A stretch of DNA of 38,128 nucleotides from CAZEHO01 sp964511945 (GCA_964511945.1 CAZEHO010000029.1:1-38128); one strand, 5' to 3'. Shown: positions 9,101 through 17,700, counted from the stretch's first letter. Made by a program: numbers and translations. Notes: generated by a model not told the origin, from the letters alone.

Positions 9101-9289
9101 GAGGATGAGAACGATCCGGGTACGGGAATAGGTGGGTTGCCAACCTTCGAGACGATCAGCAGCCGGGCTCAGGAGGGAGCGGACCGTATCAATGCCACGC
9201 TCGCGCAGCAGAACCGGGTGATCACCGGTGTCTCGGTGAATCCCGATGGAACGCTCACGATTACCAGCGCACCGAAACCCGGATCCTGA
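6143..9289 (+). CDS. Membrane-anchored Asp/Ser- and Pro-rich stalk protein B, paralogue of protein A; two assembly gaps
   Basis: I do not recognise the family. The ATG at 6143 follows GGAGG. Residues 1 to about 305 are a polytopic membrane domain homologous to protein A (shared ALNVWIM.FRYDGYR, ATAEGN, LTYGFTVGWKQ, KTGIALADDGGW and NPNGTFW). Then come an acidic linker, polyproline (nt 7390-7430), Asp/Ser/Gly repeats, gap 1, a folded-looking segment (QIFLEGEQAEQVLEAW through ISITVNAYDPSG, nt about 7836-8140), a Pro/Gln linker, Glu-Pro-Thr repeats, gap 2, more polyproline and a final domain rich in beta-type sequence ending TITSAPKPGS. The reading frame changes across each gap only because N runs are a fixed 100; both flanks remain open in the expected composition, so I call one gene, of unknown true length. 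Predicted: membrane anchor plus long exposed stalk. Its stop is 3 bp from the convergent MFS stop. Confidence 0.82.
7480..7760. repeat. Asp/Ser coding repeat array interrupted by gap
   Basis: A roughly 42-bp unit encoding SGDDDASDDSGDDD recurs on both sides of the N run, with identical sequence flanking the gap. The array is therefore probably longer than shown and was not resolved by the assembler. Composition resembles the Ser-Asp stalks of Sdr-type surface proteins; that is similarity of composition only. Confidence 0.85.
7588..7687. other. Assembly gap (100 N)
   Basis: Exactly 100 N, the conventional placeholder for unknown length. It lies inside the Asp/Ser array of protein B. Confidence 0.98.
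8323..8386. repeat. 9-bp Glu-Pro-Thr coding repeat, at least seven copies
   Basis: GAGCCCACG is repeated exactly seven times from 8323 and runs into the second N gap. After the gap the sequence continues with related Pro/Glu codons. Copy number is unknown and such an array is prone to slippage. Confidence 0.95.
8387..8486. other. Assembly gap (100 N)
   Basis: Exactly 100 N inside the Glu-Pro-Thr repeat of protein B. The downstream part of the gene returns to the nominal frame of the 6143 start. Confidence 0.98.
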
Positions 9290-9292
9290 CCC

Positions 9293-10543
9293 TCAGTCCG
9301 CGGCCACCCGCTCGATCGGATCAGATACGGCACGTTCACGTTTCGCGAGGTAGACGAACGGCGCCGCCATGACCTGGATCCCGGCACACACCACATACGA
9401 GGCCGAGTAGCTCCAGACGTCAGCCACCCGGCCGAGCGCCGGCTGCGCCACGACACCACCGCTCGAACTCATCAGCGCGTCGAACGACAGCACGGTTGCC
9501 CGCTGCTCAGAAGGAATCAACCCGTTCACATAGGCCTGCCGCATCGGGGTCACCGCTGCGAACACCAGGGCCCACACCACCAGCAGCGCGATGGCCACCC
9601 AGAAGCTCGAGGTAAGGCCGATCAAGGCGAGAGCAGCCACGCTCACGATCGTGCCGAGCAACAGCGCAGTAGTTCGTGTTGCGAATGCCTTGCGGACCAT
9701 CGGAACCGCCAGGCCGCCGAGGATCTGTGCCCCGGCGATGATCGCGGCCGCAAGGCCGGCGATCCCAAACGCCCCCTCATCGCCGTAGAGCTCGAGGAGA
9801 TACGGCTGGAGTGCGTAGAACGCGTAGACGCTGACTCCTCCGGTGAACGGAGCCGCCAGCATCAGCCACCGGACCGACCGGTTGCGCCAACCGCCGTCGA
9901 TCGATGCCTGCAGCACCCGGCGTACCTCCTTGACGGGTCCCTTCCCGCGATGAGGAGTGAATCCGTCATCCCGCATGAACACCACCGCCGCCAGGAGCGT
10001 GAGTCCGAGCAGCGCGGCCCGAACGATGTAGGGAACCCCGAGGCTGGTTGCCTGGGCGATGAACCCGCCGGCGACCGAACCGGCAAGCATCGCAGCTCCG
10101 GCGGTCGCCTGGCCTCGTGCGAAAACCGAGTCCAGATCCCCGGAGAACCCGTGGTGACTCAGCGCATCGACCAGCCATGCCTCGACCGCGCCCGAGAAGA
10201 AGGTGAACCCAAGCCCGATGAGGATCGAGGCGATCGCCCAGCCCCAGAGCGCCGCTTCGATCTGCCACATGACCAGGTAGAGCACAGTGGACGCGAGCAA
10301 GGTGACGGCACCCAGCAAGTACGACGCCCGCCGGCCCCAGGTGTCGGCGACCACGCCGGTGGGAACCTCGAACAGCACCATGCCCGCGGTGAAGAACGCG
10401 TTGGCGGTAAAGGCCTCGGTATTGCTGAGCCCGGCGTCGAGCAGGAAGAGGGTGTTGATCCCCCAGATCAGTGAGGCCGCGAGTGTTGCCAGGAGGGTGA
10501 GCAGCAGATAGGTCCGCTGGACGCGGCGGGCACCATCGGTCAT
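9293..10543 (-). CDS. Major facilitator superfamily transporter
   Basis: The protein has 416 residues with about 12 predicted helices and a charged central cytoplasmic loop (about residues 205-235). MFS motif A is visible as GVVADTWGRRAS after the second helix, and an acidic membrane residue occurs in FEVPTGV of the preceding helix, a pattern common in drug/H+ antiporter-like members. The substrate is unknown; export of a small molecule is the usual role. The ATG at 10543 lies 42 bp downstream of the EAL-HDOD gene on the same strand, so they may be cotranscribed. Its stop is separated from the convergent protein B stop by only 3 bp, so the two transcripts must overlap or terminate inside coding sequence. 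Confidence 0.88.
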   Translation of the reverse strand: MTDGARRVQRTYLLLTLLATLAASLIWGINTLFLLDAGLSNTEAFTANAFFTAGMVLFEVPTGVVADTWGRRASYLLGAVTLLASTVLYLVMWQIEAALWGWAIASILIGLGFTFFSGAVEAWLVDALSHHGFSGDLDSVFARGQATAGAAMLAGSVAGGFIAQATSLGVPYIVRAALLGLTLLAAVVFMRDDGFTPHRGKGPVKEVRRVLQASIDGGWRNRSVRWLMLAAPFTGGVSVYAFYALQPYLLELYGDEGAFGIAGLAAAIIAGAQILGGLAVPMVRKAFATRTTALLLGTIVSVAALALIGLTSSFWVAIALLVVWALVFAAVTPMRQAYVNGLIPSEQRATVLSFDALMSSSGGVVAQPALGRVADVWSYSASYVVCAGIQVMAAPFVYLAKRERAVSDPIERVAAD

Positions 10544-10585
10544 GAGGCGGCGACCCTACTGCGAATGCCGTTCTCTACGCCGTGA

Positions 10586-11812
10586 TTACCACTTGGAACG
10601 GTGCAGTGCCTCCGACCACTCGACCGCTTCGACGTACAGCGCGGGGAGGGTTTCCTTGGGGATACGGTTCTCCCGGCACCAGTCGGTGACGTGGTCCCAA
10701 TCCGCTTCTTCGTAGGCGATCACGGCATCCAGCAGGCTGCGGAGACGATTCTCGATCGCAGGATCGATCAGGGTCTCGCGTACGTCCTCGGGGAGGTCGA
10801 TCGAGTCGAGCACCTCGTCCATCCGGCGTCCCATGATGGCGTCGAAGTGGCTGAGCATGCCGAGGAAGAACAGGTCCATCGCCCGGTCCGGCAGACGGAT
10901 CCGATCGGCCAGCATCTCGCACAAGCGCCCCCGGACCACCGACGACGTGACCAGTTCCTGGGGCCGGTCCTCGGCGACACTGCCGAGGGCTGCCAGGGTC
11001 GCCCAGCGGCGGATCTCCCGTTCGCCGAGCAGTACGAGTGCGTGCTGGATTGAGCGGACCTTGTTCCGCCACCCGAACGCCGCCGAGTTGATATAACGGA
11101 GCAGCCGGTTGGAAAGCGAAGCATCGCGGTGCACGATCTCCGCCAGTTCTGCGAACTGGAATTGCGCCTTGCTGATCTCCTGCACGATTCGCAGGTAGTG
11201 GAGCTTCGGGACGGGCAACTGCTTGCCCTTGATGATCTCCGGCCGGGCGAAGAAGTGCCCCTGGAAGTAATCGAATCCGAGTTGCTTCGCCTCGTCGAAC
11301 GCCTCGGGGGTCTCAACCTTCTCGGCCAGGAGCGAGACCCCCTCGGCCGCGTACTTCCGGGCGATGGCGGCGCGTTGCTCCGGATAGAGCGCGAGAAAAT
11401 CGATCTTGAGGATGTCTGCGTGAGCCGCCAGGGCTTGCTGGTCAGGGGAATCGCTGAAGTCGTCGAGCGCGATGGTGAAGCCGAGTTCCTTCAGTTCGGC
11501 GCAGGCCTCGAGGGCGGGCGGCTCGGCCTCGACGTTCTCCAGAACCTCGATGACGCACACGGCGGGATCGAGCATCATCCCCGGATCGTCGAGCAGCAGG
11601 TTCCTCGTGAAGTTGATGAATGCCCGCTTGTCGGCGGTCAGCCGCTCCATGCCGATGGAGAACCGCCAGGCTGCCACCACGCGCTGGGTTGCCTCATCGG
11701 GCTCCGTCTCAGCAGGGAACTCGTTGAGCATGCTGGTTCGGAACAGCAGTTCATACCCGTAGGTGTTGAGTGCCTGGTCGAAGATCGGTTGCCGTGCAAC
11801 GAAGACGTCCAT
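10586..11812 (-). CDS. EAL-HDOD c-di-GMP-related signalling protein
   Basis: The protein has 408 residues. An N-terminal EAL-type domain (about 1-200) is followed by an HDOD domain (about 205-350), the architecture of CdgJ/YuxH-type proteins. The EAL signature reads ELL (YELLFR), but the other residues that bind metal and c-di-GMP appear in place: INF, EVLE, ALDDFSDS, LKIDF, AEKVET and FQGHFF. Hydrolysis of c-di-GMP is therefore possible though not certain, because many proteins of this architecture are inactive. The HDOD part (AELAEIVHRDASLSNRLLRY..NSAAFG) lacks the catalytic HD pair and is normally a protein-interaction or signalling module. ATG 11812 is preceded by GGAGGG; an upstream in-frame ATG would add 13 residues without a ribosome site. 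Cytoplasmic, with no signal or membrane segment. Confidence 0.9.
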   Translation of the reverse strand: MDVFVARQPIFDQALNTYGYELLFRTSMLNEFPAETEPDEATQRVVAAWRFSIGMERLTADKRAFINFTRNLLLDDPGMMLDPAVCVIEVLENVEAEPPALEACAELKELGFTIALDDFSDSPDQQALAAHADILKIDFLALYPEQRAAIARKYAAEGVSLLAEKVETPEAFDEAKQLGFDYFQGHFFARPEIIKGKQLPVPKLHYLRIVQEISKAQFQFAELAEIVHRDASLSNRLLRYINSAAFGWRNKVRSIQHALVLLGEREIRRWATLAALGSVAEDRPQELVTSSVVRGRLCEMLADRIRLPDRAMDLFFLGMLSHFDAIMGRRMDEVLDSIDLPEDVRETLIDPAIENRLRSLLDAVIAYEEADWDHVTDWCRENRIPKETLPALYVEAVEWSEALHRSKW

Positions 11813-11878
11813 CGACCCTCCGCGGTCGGAATGCGGTGTGCCTCCCCCCATCGACCGCCGGAGCGCGGTGTTGAGGAG

Positions 11879-12331
11879 CTAGGCCTCGAGCAGGGGCTCG
11901 GCGAGCAGATCGTGCACTCGATCGAGGGCCGAATCGAGTTCGCGGCGGACGACGACGGGCACCAGCGATCGCGACCAGATGGACCGGGCCAGTTGACCGC
12001 CCGGGACGTCGAAATCGGCTTTCACCACGGCAACCACACCCTTCGTGCCGGTTCCGAGGAGCGAGACATCGAATCGGACCGGCAGGGAGCCGGGAATCCG
12101 AATCGTCATCCGGAAGGACTCGTCGGGAACCAGTTCGTCGAGGGTTGCCGTAGCGTTGATGGGTAGGCGGAAGGAGCGGTAGTGGAACGACACCCTGTCG
12201 CCGGCTTCCTCGAGCACCGCATCCTCCTCCCGGACGCGGAACGGCAGCCATTCGGACCAGCGGGAGACGTCGAGGAGGATCGAGAAGGCCTGCTTGCGAG
12301 TTACCGGGAGCGTCTGGACGGCTTCGATCAT
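11879..12331 (-). CDS. SRPBCC (polyketide cyclase/START-like) family protein
   Basis: The protein has 150 residues. The fold signature is typical of SRPBCC proteins: N-terminal strand with VTRKQAFSILLDVSRWSEWLPF, central strands including VSFHYRSFRLPINATATL and TIRIPGSLPVRFDVSLL, and a long C-terminal helix (SALDRVHDLLAEPLLEA). Members bind hydrophobic small molecules or catalyse cyclase/aromatase steps; nothing here identifies a ligand. ATG 12331 has GGAGG 5 nt upstream. It lies 66 bp upstream of the EAL-HDOD gene on the same strand and downstream of a strong hairpin (12351-12382), so it may begin a transcription unit or receive read-through from the lipoprotein gene. Confidence 0.82.
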   Translation of the reverse strand: MIEAVQTLPVTRKQAFSILLDVSRWSEWLPFRVREEDAVLEEAGDRVSFHYRSFRLPINATATLDELVPDESFRMTIRIPGSLPVRFDVSLLGTGTKGVVAVVKADFDVPGGQLARSIWSRSLVPVVVRRELDSALDRVHDLLAEPLLEA

Positions 12332-12350
12332 GCGTTCCTCCAGGCTACGC

Positions 12351-12382
12351 CTTGGGGGAGCGGGTCATTCCGCTCCCCCAAG
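12351..12382 (-). terminator. Perfect 13-bp hairpin after the lipoprotein gene
   Basis: CTTGGGGGAGCGG (12351-12363) and its exact complement (12370-12382) enclose a 6-nt loop. It lies 17 bp after the lipoprotein stop at 12400 and just before the ribosome site of the SRPBCC gene. No T-tract follows, so it may terminate, attenuate or protect the RNA end. Confidence 0.6.
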
Positions 12383-12399
12383 ATCCCTGGCTCTCTCAG

Positions 12400-13998
12400 C
12401 TACGGCCGGACTTCCAGGTTGCATCCCTGCCCGAGCTGTTCTCCCGCCATCCGGTGGATGATTTCGTACGGCTGCGTCGGATCGAAATCCGGGTAGGCAC
12501 TCATGTCGGGGGCCTCGGGGAATTCGCCTGCGCCGTCGGCATCGGTGGTTGCCACCGCCACCGACTCGAACACCCTGTCACCTTGCTGGATGTCGAGGTG
12601 CACCTCGACGCCTGCTTCCGGTTCGGAAATCGTGAACGTGGATCCTTCGTATACGCCGCTCGTGAGCGTCATGCTGCATCTGTTGATGAAGATTCCCCGC
12701 TCGGCCGGTGTGAGTTCGGCGGGCCCTGCTCTCGTGAACAGCGACGCGTCGACGGCAGCCGCAAGGTCCATCTGGCGCTGGTACTCGGTGGGCCCGTTGA
12801 GGAACGATTCGTAGGCGTAGATGTCACCACACCACTCGCCGATCGGATGTGTCACGACGGTCGGCTGATGTATCAGCGCAGGCGGCTCCGCCCCACCTGC
12901 CCAGGCATTGAGATCCAGTCCGCCGGTCAGATCGGCGGGATTGACTAGGTGGTAGTACTCACCGTGCATGCTGGCGAGGCCGATGAGGCCGGCGGATGTG
13001 TGAGCACTCGGACCGTCCACGAACCAGATCAGGTGGTTGCCTCCACCGTTGTGCACGGTGAAGCCGCCCAGTGTCCACTCGATGGTGTTGAGCGTGCCGT
13101 AGTAGTAGTTGCCATGGTGGCTGCCGGGGATCCGGTACTCATGGTGGTTCTCGACGGGCTCCTGCGTATGGAACGTGACGATGTCCGTCCAGGCCTCGGG
13201 CGGTGCGGAGGGATCGTCCGGATCGTGGTGGTAGGTACGGCCGATGATGGTGGCATCCTCGTGACCGGGCTCCGCATCCCCCTTCCTCAGTGCCTGCTTC
13301 CCGTAGCCCCAATCCGGATTCCACGCCGCCGCCGGGAGTTGGCCGTTGTGGACACCGTCGGAGCCGTCGTTGATGACGAGGTGGTAGTTCCACCCTGCCG
13401 GGATCAGATGTGTCTTCTCTTTGGTCGTGGCCACCTTCGGGTTCCACGCAGCCATTGTGAGCAGGCCCTCGATGAGTGCACCGTTGATGAACTCACCCGT
13501 GACGGGGTCGATCGCGACGACCATGTCTACATCGAGTGACACCCAGATGGCGTCCTCCGTCGCCCACAGCGAAGTGGGGCATCCACCGAGGTCGAGGCGA
13601 CCGTTCTCTTCGAGCGTGTCCACGGAGAATCTGACGAGTTGCTTGCCCCGGCAGTCGGTCACCCACACGAACCCGTGCGCCACGGTCACGTAGTTGGCAG
13701 ACCACCCGACGTCGGCCCATTCGCAGGTCTCGTCTGGGAAAGAGATCTTGGCGACCCGGCCCATGTAGTCGGTGATCCAGACCCAGACCGGATCCTCCCG
13801 GGACATCGTGGTCGTGGTGGTCGTTGGTGGTTCTGTGGTTGTGGTGGTTGCCTTGGTCGTAGTCGTTCCTGCCGCGGTTGTGGCGGTTGTGCTTGCCCCC
13901 CCACCCGCCGTGGTGGCAGTGGTGTCGTCGTCATCGCCGCAAGCTCCGAAGACCAGCAGCAGTGCCAGCACGATGGCGATCTCTGATCGGTGCCTCAT
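12400..13998 (-). CDS. Thr-rich-stalk lipoprotein with propeller-like N-terminal half
   Basis: The protein has 532 residues. The signal peptide ends in lipobox VFGAC (Cys at about 20). The stalk GDDDDTTATT continues as a Thr/Ala/Gly-rich linker to about residue 65. After it come short repeats like those of streptogramin-lyase or YVTN propellers: VWVWITDYMGRVAKISF, FVWVTDCRGKQLVRFSVDT, AIWVSLDVDMVVAIDPVTG. The middle (about 190-370) is rich in His, Trp, Tyr and Asn (GWNYHLVINDG, GSHHGNYYYGTLNT, HNGGGNHLIWFVDGP), and the end has a small beta domain (VYEGSTFTISEPEAGVEVHL). I cannot assign a function. It should be lipid-anchored on the outer face. It is divergent from the GGDEF-EAL gene, with 221 bp between the starts. 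Confidence 0.82.
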   Translation of the reverse strand: MRHRSEIAIVLALLLVFGACGDDDDTTATTAGGGASTTATTAAGTTTTKATTTTTEPPTTTTTTMSREDPVWVWITDYMGRVAKISFPDETCEWADVGWSANYVTVAHGFVWVTDCRGKQLVRFSVDTLEENGRLDLGGCPTSLWATEDAIWVSLDVDMVVAIDPVTGEFINGALIEGLLTMAAWNPKVATTKEKTHLIPAGWNYHLVINDGSDGVHNGQLPAAAWNPDWGYGKQALRKGDAEPGHEDATIIGRTYHHDPDDPSAPPEAWTDIVTFHTQEPVENHHEYRIPGSHHGNYYYGTLNTIEWTLGGFTVHNGGGNHLIWFVDGPSAHTSAGLIGLASMHGEYYHLVNPADLTGGLDLNAWAGGAEPPALIHQPTVVTHPIGEWCGDIYAYESFLNGPTEYQRQMDLAAAVDASLFTRAGPAELTPAERGIFINRCSMTLTSGVYEGSTFTISEPEAGVEVHLDIQQGDRVFESVAVATTDADGAGEFPEAPDMSAYPDFDPTQPYEIIHRMAGEQLGQGCNLEVRP

Positions 13999-14219
13999 CC
14001 GTTCCTCCCGTGATCACCGACGCGTCCGGAAGCCCCGCTCCAGCCGCAGCACCTTCAGCCTGCGCCGATTCGATAGCGGTGTCCAGGGCCATTGGGCCCG
14101 ACCCGAAATCACAGCCGGAGACAACCGCTTGAGTAGGGCGACCCGGAAGCCGAAACACCAACTGTGCACTCCGCGTCCGGTCCGGTCGCGGCCGCCGCGA
14201 TTGGCAACCTGAGGAGCCG
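13999..14219. other. Intergenic region between divergent genes
   Basis: These 221 bp separate the lipoprotein start (13998, minus) and the GGDEF-EAL start (14220, plus). It must carry promoters in both directions, but no convincing box or operator was seen. Confidence 0.4.
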
Positions 14220-16727
14220 ATGACACCGCGAACTGCGACGGAAGGGGCGGCCGCCGCCCGCTCGCGCCTCCGCGCCGGCCACATGGCCGTCGTGGTGGCG
14301 ATCGCCGGCATCGTGGTTCTGTGGCAGATGGCCGGATTCGCCGCGCCGGTGCGTGGATTCGACCTGCCGTGGTGGGGGATTGCGCTCGGCTTTGCCGTTG
14401 CCGAGGCCGGTGCTATCCATCTGCGAGTCCGGCGCGATGCCCACAGCATCTCGCTGGTCGAGGTCCCGCTGTTGTTCGGTCTGGCATCGCTGTCGCCGCT
14501 CGCTCTGGTGAGCGCTCGACTGGTCGGGGAGACGGCCGCCCTGGTCGTGTGGCGTCGCCAGCGCGGTGAGAAGCTCCTCTTCAACCTCTGCCTGTTTCTT
14601 CTCGAAACCGCAGCCGCGCTGAGCATCTACCACGGGGTGCTACTCGGGGCCGACCCTGTGTCTCCACGGGGCTGGGTAGCTGCAGCCGCCGCAATGACGG
14701 CGGCCATTGCAGTGGGGGCGGGTTCGGTGACGGTGGTGCTCCGACTGCATGAGCCGCATCGCAGCTTCGACACGGTCGCTCGCTCCCTACTGTCGGCAAC
14801 AGCCATCAGCATGGGGTCCGGATTGCTCGCCCTGGTCGCCCTGATCCTGGTGTCCACCACACCGTGGACCGGTGTGCTGCTCGGCATCGTCGGTTCGATG
14901 CTCTTCGTCGGACTCCGGGTCTTCGAGTCGCTCTTCAGGCGGCATCACGCGTTGGAAGCCGTGCACAGCTTCTCGGAATCTGTCGGGGCCACGCTCGAGG
15001 TCGACGTCATACTCCACGACGTCTTGGCGGAGGCCCGTCGTGTGTTTCACGTCTCGGATGCACTGCTGCTGTGGCAGGACGGTGACGACTTCCGCCGGCT
15101 GCACAGTCGTGCCGATGGTGGCATCACCGAGATCGCGGAGAACCGCTCTCTCGCGGCCGGATTGCTCGAAGCGGAGAACTCCCTCGTGCCGATCCGACTC
15201 GGGGACGCCGACGCGATCTCGGATTACGCAGCCTCAGTGGGGATCACCGGGGGTCTCGGCATTCGACTCGCCGCCGATGCTCCTGGGCTCCTCATCATCG
15301 GTAACGGACGGGGGGCACTGGCCGAGTTCGATGCCGAGGATTCGCAGCTCCTCGAGACGGTCGCTCGCCACTCGGTGGCCGCGTTGGAGAGAGCCCGACT
15401 CCTCAACGACGTGCGCCATCAGGCGGCAGAGCGCGAGCACGAGTCGCTCCATGATGCCCTCACCGGGCTGCCCAACCGCCTGTCGTTCACGGCGGCCATC
15501 GATGCTGCGCTCGCGGATCGCGATCCGGACCGCCTGATTGCGGTTGCGATCGTCGACCTCGACCGGTTCAAGGAGATCAACGACACTCTCGGTCACCAAC
15601 ACGGTGACATCGTCCTCAGCGAGATCGCCGATCGGCTGGGCCACCGGGTCCGCGACGCCGATGTTGTGGCACGGCTCGGCGGCGACGAGTTCGGGATCCT
15701 GGTGAGCGGGCTACGGACCGCCTCGGCTGCATTGGGATGGACCCGTCGGATCTCCGATTCCCTGGCGCAACCGCTCGAGTACGACGGTCTCTCACTCGTC
15801 CTCTCGGGCAGCGTCGGGCTTGCGCTGGCACCGGAACACGGCACCGACGCGGCCACACTTCTCCGCCGGGCGGATGTTGCGATGTACGCCGCGAAGCGGC
15901 TGGGGACCAGCGTCGAGGTGTACCAGTTGGAGCACGATCCGCACAGCACCAGGCGCCTGACGATCATCGGCGAGCTCGGCCCAGCGATCGAGACCGGCCA
16001 ACTGGTCGTGTACTACCAACCCAAGGTCCGCTTGTCCGATGGAGCCGTCACCGGCATCGAAGCTCTGGTGCGCTGGCAGCATCCCCGGCTCGGACTGCTG
16101 CCTCCTCCCGATTTCATCGAGCTGGCCGAGACCACCGGGCTCATCGGTCCGCTGACGAACCACGTCCTCGAGACCGCCGTCACCGACGTCGCCAAACTAA
16201 ATGCCGATGGGCACGATCTCTCTGTGAGCGTCAACATCGCACCGCGCTGTCTGGCGGACGGGGGTCTGCCGGAGACGGTGTTCCGGACGCTGGGCGAGCT
16301 CGGAGTTCCGGCCGATCACCTCATACTCGAGATCACCGAGACCACCGGAGTTGCGGATTCCGCCTCGTCGATCGCAGCGTTGGAGTTGCTCTCGGAGCTC
16401 GGTGTTCGGCTCTCGGTGGACGACTTCGGGACGGGCTACTCCTCGATGGCGTATCTCACCAGCCTGCCCGTCGACGAGATCAAGATCGATCGCAGCTTCG
16501 TCGGCGACATGGACACGGTGACCCGCAACGCTCGCATCGTGGAGTCGTCGATCTCCCTGGCGCGCGGCATCGGGTTGACGGTGGTTGCAGAAGGGGTCGA
16601 AACCGAGGGTGCCTGGTACATGCTGCGCGATCTGGGATGTGATACCGCTCAGGGGTTCCTCCTCGGACGCCCGGTGCCGCTGCCGCGGTTGCGAGAGTGG
16701 CTCGAGGAATTCGTCCCGCCCGAGTAG
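14220..16727 (+). CDS. Membrane GGDEF-EAL protein, c-di-GMP synthase/phosphodiesterase
   Basis: The protein has 835 residues. An N-terminal region of about six or seven helices (residues 20-240, possibly MASE-like) is followed by a GAF-like sensor (about 250-395), a GGDEF domain (about 405-570) and an EAL domain (about 580-830). The active-site GGDEF is intact (RLGGDEF), and an inhibitory I-site RDAD lies five residues before it. The EAL domain keeps EALVRW, SVNIA, LEITE, VDDFGTGYSS, DEIKIDRSF, AEGVETE and QGFLLGRP, so the known metal- and substrate-binding residues are present. Both activities are thus plausible, the net direction being set by the sensor parts. The ATG is preceded by GAGGAG. 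It is divergent from the lipoprotein at 12400-13998, with the other c-di-GMP protein (10586-11812) 2.4 kb away. Confidence 0.93.
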   Translation: MTPRTATEGAAAARSRLRAGHMAVVVAIAGIVVLWQMAGFAAPVRGFDLPWWGIALGFAVAEAGAIHLRVRRDAHSISLVEVPLLFGLASLSPLALVSARLVGETAALVVWRRQRGEKLLFNLCLFLLETAAALSIYHGVLLGADPVSPRGWVAAAAAMTAAIAVGAGSVTVVLRLHEPHRSFDTVARSLLSATAISMGSGLLALVALILVSTTPWTGVLLGIVGSMLFVGLRVFESLFRRHHALEAVHSFSESVGATLEVDVILHDVLAEARRVFHVSDALLLWQDGDDFRRLHSRADGGITEIAENRSLAAGLLEAENSLVPIRLGDADAISDYAASVGITGGLGIRLAADAPGLLIIGNGRGALAEFDAEDSQLLETVARHSVAALERARLLNDVRHQAAEREHESLHDALTGLPNRLSFTAAIDAALADRDPDRLIAVAIVDLDRFKEINDTLGHQHGDIVLSEIADRLGHRVRDADVVARLGGDEFGILVSGLRTASAALGWTRRISDSLAQPLEYDGLSLVLSGSVGLALAPEHGTDAATLLRRADVAMYAAKRLGTSVEVYQLEHDPHSTRRLTIIGELGPAIETGQLVVYYQPKVRLSDGAVTGIEALVRWQHPRLGLLPPPDFIELAETTGLIGPLTNHVLETAVTDVAKLNADGHDLSVSVNIAPRCLADGGLPETVFRTLGELGVPADHLILEITETTGVADSASSIAALELLSELGVRLSVDDFGTGYSSMAYLTSLPVDEIKIDRSFVGDMDTVTRNARIVESSISLARGIGLTVVAEGVETEGAWYMLRDLGCDTAQGFLLGRPVPLPRLREWLEEFVPPE

Positions 16728-16923
16728 CTCCCGGGCGAGGCTCGGAAGCAGGAACCGGCAACCATCATATGGGACCTGGCTGCACGCCGTTCGTCGACGG
16801 GTCGTCGCGCGCGAGTTGCGTTGCTCTGAGCTCATTGCCCATTGCTCATTGCTTGATCCTCGGCCGCCGAACCTCGGTGTGGCTCCTAGCATCAGACCGC
16901 TGTCACCAATCGGAGGGTGTCCC
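16728..16923. other. Intergenic region holding a dispersed repeat copy
   Basis: 196 bp lie between the GGDEF-EAL stop and the AIM24 gene. It contains one copy of the dispersed repeat (16770-16863) and the AIM24 ribosome site GGAGGG. TAGCAT at about 16891 could be a -10 box, without a clear -35. Confidence 0.4.
16770..16863. repeat. Dispersed intergenic repeat, copy 1
   Basis: Bases 16770-16793 match 33101-33124 at 22 of 24 positions. The alignment continues at the same spacing for about 40 bases. The distal part (about 16837-16863) resembles 25185-25210. Function unknown. Confidence 0.6.
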
Positions 16924-17700
16924 ATGCAAAGCCACGAGGTCGACTTCACGATTTACGGCGACGACATGCAGTTCGTCGAGATTCACCTCGATCCCGGGGA
17001 GACCGTCATCGCCGAGGCGGGCGCCATGATGTACATGGAGGAAGGGCTCACCTTCGAGTCGAAGATGGGTGACGGTTCCGAGCCGGACTCCGGGATGTGG
17101 GGGAAGCTCAAGGGTGCCGGTCGGCGGGTGATCACCGGCGAGTCCCTCTTCATGACCCACTTCACCAACGCGGGAGGCGGCCTGCAGAAGGTGGCTTTTG
17201 CTGCTCCCTATCCGGGGAAGATCGTTCCCGTCGATCTCGCCGCACTCGGCGGGCGGCTGATCTGCCAGAAGGATGCGTTCCTGGCGGCGGCGCTGGGTAC
17301 CAGGGTTGGTGTGGCATTCAACAAGAAGCTCGGCGCCGGGCTCTTCGGTGGAGAAGGGTTCATCCTCCAGGATCTCCAGGGCGACGGGAAGGTGTTCCTC
17401 CACGCCGGAGGCACGATCATCGAGAAACACCTGATGGGGGAGACCCTGCGGGTCGACACCGGCTGCCTTGTCGCTTTTGAGCCGACGATCAACTACGACA
17501 TCGCCCGTGCCGGCAACCTGAAGTCGATGGTGTTCGGTGGTGAGGGATTGTTCGTTGCGACCTTGCAGGGCCAGGGCCGGGTGTGGCTGCAATCGCTGCC
17601 GTTCTCCCGTCTAGCCGATCGGATCGCCCCGCTCGGCGGTGGATCAGGTCAGGACGAGGGGTCCGTGATCGGAGGCCTGTCCAACATCTTCGAGCGGTAG
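16924..17700 (+). CDS. AIM24 family protein (TIGR00266)
   Basis: The protein has 258 residues and matches the AIM24/TIGR00266 family: VEIHLDPGETVIAEAGAMMYMEEGLTFESKMG at the N-terminus, GESLFMTHFTNAGGG, the Gly-rich repeated strands GGEGFILQDLQGDGKVFLHAGG and the C-terminal LPFSRLADRI. Bacterial members fold as a beta-sandwich or trimeric barrel; no activity is firmly known, and the mitochondrial homologue influences inner-membrane organisation. ATG 16924 follows GGAGGG at 6 nt. There is no signal peptide, so it is cytoplasmic or peripheral to the membrane. The gene stands between the GGDEF-EAL gene and the RND protein without close coupling to either. Confidence 0.93.
   Translation: MQSHEVDFTIYGDDMQFVEIHLDPGETVIAEAGAMMYMEEGLTFESKMGDGSEPDSGMWGKLKGAGRRVITGESLFMTHFTNAGGGLQKVAFAAPYPGKIVPVDLAALGGRLICQKDAFLAAALGTRVGVAFNKKLGAGLFGGEGFILQDLQGDGKVFLHAGGTIIEKHLMGETLRVDTGCLVAFEPTINYDIARAGNLKSMVFGGEGLFVATLQGQGRVWLQSLPFSRLADRIAPLGGGSGQDEGSVIGGLSNIFER

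Noticed and set aside
7588..9289. Frameshifts or separate genes within protein B
   Set aside because: The frame changes occur only at the 100-N gaps of arbitrary length, and composition continues on both sides.
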